A DNA stretch of 64,000 nucleotides from Erythroxylum novogranatense (Eukaryota > Streptophyta > Magnoliopsida > Malpighiales > Erythroxylaceae): positions 1 through 64,000 of the forward strand of contig JAIWQS010000149.1 in the NCBI GenBank assembly GCA_029891385.1, in the 5' to 3' direction. This document shows, in pieces, positions 58,541-64,000 of the stretch (positions within the stretch are counted from its first letter, which is position 1; the number at the start of each line of letters is the position of its first letter). The notes beneath the pieces are model-generated. The model saw only the letters and a program-made list of their open reading frames with translations, was not told the DNA's origin and did no database searches. A program made the translations under genes and the position numbers.

Positions 58541-59340
58541 TAAGTTGGTATCACCTGTGTCGGATCCGATCGGTATCTTCGGAGCATACTCACACGGAAC
58601 ACATTATACAATTGAGACATCTCATTCGGTAAAACCAACTTATAAGCCAAAGGTCCTATCCTCTCAATGATCTCATAAGGACCAATGTACCTAGGGCTCA
58701 ACTTGCCCTTTTTACCGAATCTCAAAACTCCCCTCCAGGGTGACACTCTCAAAAATACTCTATCTCCTACACTATACTCCATATCACGTCGATGTTGATC
58801 CACATAACTCTTTTGCCTATCCTGAGCCGCTTTGATTCGACTTCGGATCAACTTCACCTTATTCACTGTGTCCTGTATCAACTCTGGGCCTTCCATCATT
58901 CTCAAGCCCTCTTCATCCCAATACAATGACGACCGACATTTCCTACCGTATAGTGCCTCATACGGTGCCATTTTGATACTACTGTGGTAGTGGTTATTGT
59001 AGGCAAACTCTATCAATGCCATATACTGATCCCAAGCTCCTTTAAACTCCAATACAAAAGCTCTAAGCATATCGTCAACCGTTTTAATTGTCCTCTCACT
59101 CTGTCCATTTGTTTGAGGATGAAACGCTGTATTGAAGTTCAACTTAGTTCCCATGGAATTCTGCAAGCTCTTCCAAAATCTCGAAGTAAATCTAGGATCT
59201 CTGTCTGATACTATGGACACTGGCACTCCATGGAGTCTCACCACCTCATTCACATACTTCTGGGCCAACTGATCAAGTGAGTTATTCTCTCTCACTAGTA
59301 AGAAATGGGCCGATTTAGTCAACCGTCCACTATGACCCAA
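58540..59340 (-). CDS. Element G integrase core and C-terminal domain
   Basis: 266 open codons. RLTKSAHFLLVRENNSLD near the first Asp (the Asp itself is lost: GHSGRLTK instead of VVDRLTK), IVSDRDPRFTSRFW with the second Asp (residues about 43-56), FHPQTNGQSERTIKTVDD with Glu, then DRVFLRVSPWRGVLRFGKKG and LSPRYIGPYEIIERIGPLAY. Nearly full-length integrase, unlike the fragments of the same domain in F. Because the first catalytic residue is altered by a small indel, activity is doubtful. Confidence 0.9.
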   Translation of the reverse strand: MGHSGRLTKSAHFLLVRENNSLDQLAQKYVNEVVRLHGVPVSIVSDRDPRFTSRFWKSLQNSMGTKLNFNTAFHPQTNGQSERTIKTVDDMLRAFVLEFKGAWDQYMALIEFAYNNHYHSSIKMAPYEALYGRKCRSSLYWDEEGLRMMEGPELIQDTVNKVKLIRSRIKAAQDRQKSYVDQHRRDMEYSVGDRVFLRVSPWRGVLRFGKKGKLSPRYIGPYEIIERIGPLAYKLVLPNEMSQLYNVFRVSMLRRYRSDPTQVIPT

Positions 59341-59464
59341 ATAGCATCATCGTTTCTCGAGTCTTTGGCAAACCCGTGATGAAATCCATAGTGATCCGTT
59401 CTCATTTCCAATTCGAATGGGCAATGAATTCAACTTCCCATCGGAGCCCGATGTTCGCTTTCAC

Positions 59465-60076
59465 TTACCGGGCACGCCATACATCTTGACACGACTCAAC
59501 TACTTGCTTCTTCATTCCAGGCCACCAAAAATGTTGCTTCAATGTGTTATACATCTTGGTAGTACCAGGATGCATAGCATAGGCGGCCATATGAGCTTCC
59601 TCAAGGATCTTCTTCCTCAAATCATCTACATTAGGTACACATAGCCTATGTCTCAACCACAAAGTCTCATCTCTCAACTCAAACTCGGACTCCGGATTTG
59701 CCTTCACTTTCTCTACAAGCTTTACCATATTAGGATCTTTGTTCTGTACTCTTCTGATTCTATCATGTAGCATTGGCCTCAACTTCAAAGTAGCAACTAG
59801 TGCCTCATCTTGCTCCAGATTCAACTCTACATTTAGAGCTCTCAAATGAATCAGATTAGGCAACCTTGATAACTGAATCTGAGTTGTACTAACATTAGAC
59901 TTCCTGCTCAAAGCATCTGCCACCACATTAGCCTTCCCTGAGTGGTACTCAATAATACAATCATAATCTTTTAATAACTCAATCCACCTTATTTGCCTCA
60001 AGTTTAGCTCCTTCTGACTCATCAAATATTTCAGACTCTGATGATCAGTATATATCTGGAAAGTCTCCCCATACAA
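59465..60076 (-). CDS. Element G RNase H end and integrase zinc-binding domain
   Basis: 203 open codons. It starts in RNase H ([20 protein letters not shown], catalytic Asp; [20 protein letters not shown]) and continues into the HHCC domain with [16 protein letters not shown] and [15 protein letters not shown]. The second Cys of the C-x-x-C is lost (CQDV). The frame breaks at about 59465 before the core. Confidence 0.9.
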   Translation of the reverse strand: MYGETFQIYTDHQSLKYLMSQKELNLRQIRWIELLKDYDCIIEYHSGKANVVADALSRKSNVSTTQIQLSRLPNLIHLRALNVELNLEQDEALVATLKLRPMLHDRIRRVQNKDPNMVKLVEKVKANPESEFELRDETLWLRHRLCVPNVDDLRKKILEEAHMAAYAMHPGTTKMYNTLKQHFWWPGMKKQVVESCQDVWRAR

Positions 60077-60121
60077 ATAATGTCTCCAAATCTTTAGAGC
60101 AAAGACAATCGCAGTTTAGCT

Positions 60122-60388
60122 CTAAATCGTAATCGGATAATTAATCTCGTGAGACCTTAATTGTCTCGATGCATAGACGATCACCTTACTATGCTGCATC
60201 AGTATACATCCTAAACCTTGATGCGAAGCATCACTATATACCACATATCCTCCAATCCCTGATGGAATAGTCAACACCGGTGCAGTAGTCAGTCGATGTT
60301 TCAACTCCTCAAAGCTCTTCTGACACTCCTCAATCCATCTAAACACTACATTCTTCCTCAGAAGTTTAATCAGAGGGGCCGAGATCAA
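60122..60388 (-). CDS. Element G RNase H, N-terminal part
   Basis: [20 protein letters not shown], then [18 protein letters not shown] with the first RNase H catalytic Asp, then [18 protein letters not shown] small break at 60077-60121 separates it from the rest. Confidence 0.85.
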   Translation of the reverse strand: MISAPLIKLLRKNVVFRWIEECQKSFEELKHRLTTAPVLTIPSGIGGYVVYSDASHQGLGCILMQHSKVIVYASRQLRSHEINYPITI

Positions 60389-60529
60389 GGAAAACCCCTC
60401 AACAAATCTTTGGTAATATCCGGCTAATCCTAGGAAGCTTTAGATCTCGCATACATTTCTGAGCTTCCCAATTCATAATCGCTTCTACCTTCTTCGATCT
60501 ACCAGATGCCATCTCCAATACTATATGTC

Positions 60530-61093
60530 CTAAAATACAACTTGATCTAGCCAAAATTCACACTTACTAAATTTGGCATACAATTGTTTCTCTCTCATAA
60601 TCTGTAAAATAATTCTCAAATGCTCAACATGCTCCTTTCTACTCTTTGAATACACCAAGATATCGTCAATGAACACAATTACAAATCGATCCAGGTAGGG
60701 CTGGAACACCTTATTCATCAAGGCCATAAAAGCTACCGGGGCATTAGTTAACCCAAATGGCATCACTAGGAACTCATAGTGCCCATACCTGCTCCTGAAT
60801 GCACTCTTAGGTATATCAGCCTCCACTATCTTCAACTGGTAATACCCTGATCTCAGATCTAGCTTAGTAAATACCTGAGCTCCCTGCAATTGGTCAAGCA
60901 AGTCATCAATTCTAGGAAACGGATACTTGTTCTTCACGGTCACCCGATTAAGCTGCCTATAATCGATGCATAACCTCAAAGTCCCATCCTTCTTCTTCAC
61001 AAACAACACTGGCGCTCCCCAAGGTGAAACACTGGGCCTTATGAAACCCTTTTCCAACAACTCTAGCAATCGAGCCAGCTCCTTCTGGCCCAT
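60530..61093 (-). CDS. Element G reverse transcriptase
   Basis: 187 open codons, almost the whole RT core: [55 protein letters not shown] with the first catalytic Asp, [17 protein letters not shown], and [14 protein letters not shown] with the catalytic Asp-Asp intact. Ends in a frameshift near 60530 just after [10 protein letters not shown]. The upstream connection to protease (61094-61560) is broken. Confidence 0.95.
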   Translation of the reverse strand: MGQKELARLLELLEKGFIRPSVSPWGAPVLFVKKKDGTLRLCIDYRQLNRVTVKNKYPFPRIDDLLDQLQGAQVFTKLDLRSGYYQLKIVEADIPKSAFRSRYGHYEFLVMPFGLTNAPVAFMALMNKVFQPYLDRFVIVFIDDILVYSKSRKEHVEHLRIILQIMREKQLYAKFSKCEFWLDQVVF

Positions 61094-61559
61094 AGTGACA
61101 TCCTATACGGGAAATGGATATAGAGCAAAGACACGAACCAGATCAATTGTGAACTCGCTTCCGATCCGTGGTAAACTAGGTAACTCCTCAGAAATACCTC
61201 AGAATTCCTTGACCATCGAATGTCCTCAACGCCTGCTCAACCCTAGTATCAATAATGTGGGCCGATAAGCCCCACATCCTCCTCAGATCAACCTCAATGC
61301 ACTCATGAAGGGTATCATCCTACGGCACCGCCCGACAAATTCCTCTCAATATCGCTTCTAGTCACCAGAGATTCTAATACTACCTCCTTAGTGTAGCAGT
61401 TCATAATGGCCCCTATGGGCAAGTGAGCCAATCCATGCCTAAGATCACATCTATCTCTCTCAATCGTAATACAATCAAGTCTGCCTTCAACTCAACTTGA
61501 TCAATCTAACCCTTGCATACCTCACCAATAATAAGAGTGCTACCTAGAGGTGTACTCAC

Positions 61560-61760
61560 CTCTAGCCCATACCGCAAGAACTCCTCATCACAATGCGGTC
61601 TACAAACCAAATGCGTGCAATGAAAGAGTGTGGATCCCGGATCTAGCAAAGCAAGTGCCTCCAAATCATAAACAAGAAGCGCACTGCAACCACATCTCGT
61701 GAGTCTTGGGCCTCCCGCCTAGTCATAGCATAGACTCTACTCGAGATCTGTGGTGGCCGC
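61560..61760 (-). pseudogene. Element G protease
   Basis: The minus strand has VYAMTRREAQDSRDVVA and then, one frame on, LALLDPGST, the gypsy aspartic protease motif (Asp-Pro-Gly-Ser, a variant common in these families). The frame is broken between the two. Confidence 0.7.
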
Positions 61761-61899
61761 CTCGACTCATAGCCCTCGTGGAAGAGCTCCAGCTCTCCTC
61801 TATCTCTACTCTCTACCTCTCTGTCCAGATCCACCACCTGCCTTTCTTTGAATCAGTAGTATCACTCCCGGATCTCCCACTAACACCAGACTGGGTTCC

Positions 61900-62020
61900 A
61901 GCAACAACCGGACAATTTCTAATTTTGTGTTCGAAGGAGCCACAAGCCAAACAAGCTCCTGTCACAACCCAACACTCTCCACCGTGCCTTTTCCTACAAT
62001 ACTCACATAGGGGCCGCTAG
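61900..62020 (-). pseudogene. Element G gag zinc knuckles
   Basis: Two knuckles: CEYCRKRHGGECW and CLACGSFEHKIRNCP. The second fits C-x2-C-x4-H-x4-C completely. Paired knuckles are typical of Tekay-like Gag. Confidence 0.75.
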
Positions 62021-62365
62021 TTTTGCACTATACCTCGCCCCCCACCAGTTTGTGTAGATCTACCTCTCATTCCTGCTCCGGACCTGCCTAAATCCACTTG
62101 ATGATCTGAATGGTCTACTCGGCGCTTACTAAAACTCCCGCCGTAACTACCTTGACTCTCACTAGGCCTCTTTCCTCTGGACCTTGCCTGATCTCGCTTG
62201 CTTCTCCTTCATTAGTTGCTCAACTCGATCGAGGCTGCTCTCAACTTCGATGAAAGTGCCCATATCCGACCTCTCCAACCTTGTTCTCGATCTTCATATT
62301 AAGCCCATTCTCAAACCTCCTCCACTTGTCTTCCTCTCAGAGGAATCGAGAAAGAGCATAACCCA

Positions 62366-62870
62366 TCAATTCATTAAATCGGACCTCATAGTCGCCATTG
62401 ACATCTTGCCTCGCTTCAGCCCAAGAACTTGCATCTTCATGTCCAAGTAGACCTGGGCATGTAGTTGTCTCTGAAAACTCTCGTAAAGTCTTCCCACTTC
62501 AATTGACAAGGCCCGTGGTACCGCTCGAATAGCCTTCCACCATCGGTAAGTCGGCCCTATAAGAGACACTTTGATAATCGAACCTCTTATCGAGCTCGCA
62601 GTCCATTTGATCAAATACTCTCTATGTCCTCTCTAACCATCCCTCGGCCTCAGTAGGGTCTGTGCTGCCATAGAATTTCACAGCTCCCTGCTTCCGTAGC
62701 CTATCATACTTCCTCTCCCTTCTCTCGGGAACTCTAGGAGGTAACCCCTCGGATTGAGGTACCGAGGACTCTTTACTGGCTCCTACAGATCCTTGATCAG
62801 CGGGTTGATCAATCTGATCACCTAGGGCGGATGACCTATAACAAAAGATAACTTCAATCATTATCCGCAT
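62366..62870 (-). pseudogene. Element G gag N-terminal part
   Basis: 62622-62870 has Pro/Gln-rich then KFYGSTDPTEAEGWLERT, the start of the retrotransposon gag domain. 62366-62614 continues in another frame with RWWKAIRAVP and QVLGLKRGKMSMATM (the 'L.L.QG.M.V..Y' region). Frameshifted at about 62615. Confidence 0.8.
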
Positions 62871-62926
62871 TGCTCAAGATATTCCATGCTTATCATTCCT
62901 ATAAGTCCCAACAGATGCTAAACCAT

Positions 62927-62938
62927 GCTCTGATACCA
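62927..62938 (-). other. Primer-binding site of element G
   Basis: Minus strand TGGTATCAGAGC, exact, six bases from the LTR end. Confidence 0.9.
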
Positions 62939-62944
62939 CCTAAA

Positions 62945-64000
62945 TGTAGCGCCCCTTATCATAGGTATCCACCGGATACCCGGAGGTCATTCCGGCACAT
63001 ATCCTACGATGAGGGCACGCTACGATCGATCACTACACTCCCTTCAAAAGGCATGGTAACATAATTAACTTGAAAAGCATCATAATAAGATCACAACATA
63101 TTAAAAACCCACTTTTTCCTCATTACATTTCACAAAAATCAAAGTCTACATTTTTTGTCCATAATATCAGCATGTACATCATCAGAAAACCTAATACAAT
63201 AGTACTACGTGAATGAGGAAAGTGTATCAAAATGATCTAAACCACCCAAAAGATCCCCGGTGACCGCCGACCTTTGAGCCATGACCTCTATCTCCAATCG
63301 CAATCTACTCGGCTAGTAGATCCTCTTTAGCAACTAGAGTCGCTCTCGTCCTCAAAAGACAACGTTGCAATTTTGGTGAGTTTTATAACTCAATGAGGTA
63401 ACCATCATCGATGGTTCACCAATTCATGCATCATCTTATTGCACATAACACAACGTTCACTCCATTACATATTCACAATGTATCACATTATCGCACATAT
63501 AAAACACACAACAATTATAATTGGCAATGCACGTGAGACTCACTTTCTTTTATTATTGTCGTTATGACCGAGTGCCTTCTATTTTTTTTCCAGCTCATCC
63601 CTTAATGGATGTCGAGCTTAGTCGAATAACGTCCCATATCTCTTCGTAGATATCGGGGACAGTCGCGCTCGAGCCCAAGGCTCTATTCATATTCCGAGCT
63701 TTTAGCTCCTTAATCTGGCAACTCCGGTCATAACTTTCTTTATTTTTCATGCATACATGTAATGAATGTTTCACATAACATAACCTCAGTCAAACACATG
63801 GATGCACATTCACGTTTTGATCACATTTATCATCGAACCTTAGTCCAGCATTCAGTAGAAATGCTTAGCACACTTTTGCATTCATGCACATTCATAATTT
63901 TCGCATGTTTGGATCACTTAAACAACTCATTCAAAACATATTCTAAAGTAAAAAATTAATTGAATGAGACTGTCTAGGTTACTCACAAGTTTCTCCCGAA
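62945..64000 (-). repeat. 5' LTR of element G (truncated by window)
   Basis: TGTAGCGCCCCTTATC...; matches 55095 onward with few differences. Confidence 0.9.

Larger units (their letters stand above)
55095..64000 (-). mobile_element. Element G: gypsy chromovirus (Tekay/Del-like), right end outside window
   Basis: Minus strand: 5' LTR from 62945, primer site 62927-62938, gag, protease, RT, RNase H, integrase, chromodomain, polypurine tract 58310-58322, 3' LTR 55095-58309. Internal region of 4.6 kb and LTR of 3.2 kb. The two LTRs are very similar over the visible 1.05 kb, so it is the youngest gypsy element here. RT and integrase have long open frames, but gag and protease are broken. Confidence 0.9.

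Noticed and set aside
1..64000. tRNA, rRNA or centromeric satellite arrays
   Set aside because: None seen. The only tRNA-related sequences are the 12-bp primer sites of the retrotransposons.

Overview
This is plant nuclear DNA from a repeat-rich (large-genome) angiosperm. The evidence is the content: nested Ty1/copia and Ty3/gypsy LTR retrotransposons with initiator-Met primer sites, a gypsy chromodomain, and broken intron-containing pieces of three typical plant housekeeping genes. No intact host gene, rRNA or tRNA gene was recognised. All calls are by eye; no search was run.

Layout, left to right. (1) 1-9269: minus-strand copia element A (gag-PR-INT-RT-RH order, heavily decayed). Its 5' LTR (5951-9269) carries a nested solo LTR (7542-8935, target duplication ATAAT). 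A sits in the 5' LTR of element B. (2) 9270-23209: plus-strand SIRE-type copia element B, which keeps gag and a stub of protease but lacks the rest of pol. Its 3' LTR is split by element C (12939-22689, minus, target duplication TTATC), a 9.75-kb SIRE-type element with a third ORF region. (3) 23210-28592: a short host stretch and copia element D (23616-28587, minus, target duplication AGCCC), 4.97 kb with both LTRs. (4) 28593-43142: gene-fragment island. It holds an eIF4B-like C-terminus (plus), the C-terminal half of a mitochondrial carrier (minus), and BAR-region exons of an ACAP-type ARF-GAP (minus). Two inverted 4.4-kb solo LTRs (E1 30746-35109, E2 38294-42681) interrupt it. (5) 43143-54047: 3' part of gypsy chromovirus F (minus), whose integrase is split by solo LTR E3 (46829-53947), itself split by solo LTR E4 (48103-51026, target duplication CGGGA). 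(6) 54048-64000: LTR fragment H (plus) cut by gypsy chromovirus G (55095 to beyond the window, minus), the best preserved gypsy element here.

The most unusual feature is not a gene. Several LTRs carry a CG/CHG-rich array of one short 'word' inside otherwise AT-rich DNA: AAGTCGACTTAT in A and B, a TGCGTCTGCTTT word in copia C and again in gypsy G, TCGCCGCGAC-like words in F and E4, and GGTCGG/CTCGAC words in E1 and E2. Related LTRs hold different words in the same slot, and unrelated superfamilies share a word. In B and C the array lies about 100 bp or more upstream of a TATA box, where an enhancer would sit.

A second pattern is that differences between LTR copies of B and C cluster at CAG/CTG. 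This could reflect real CHG-methylation biology or, more simply, long-read basecalling error at methylated CHG sites. If the latter, many of the frameshifts described below are artefacts.
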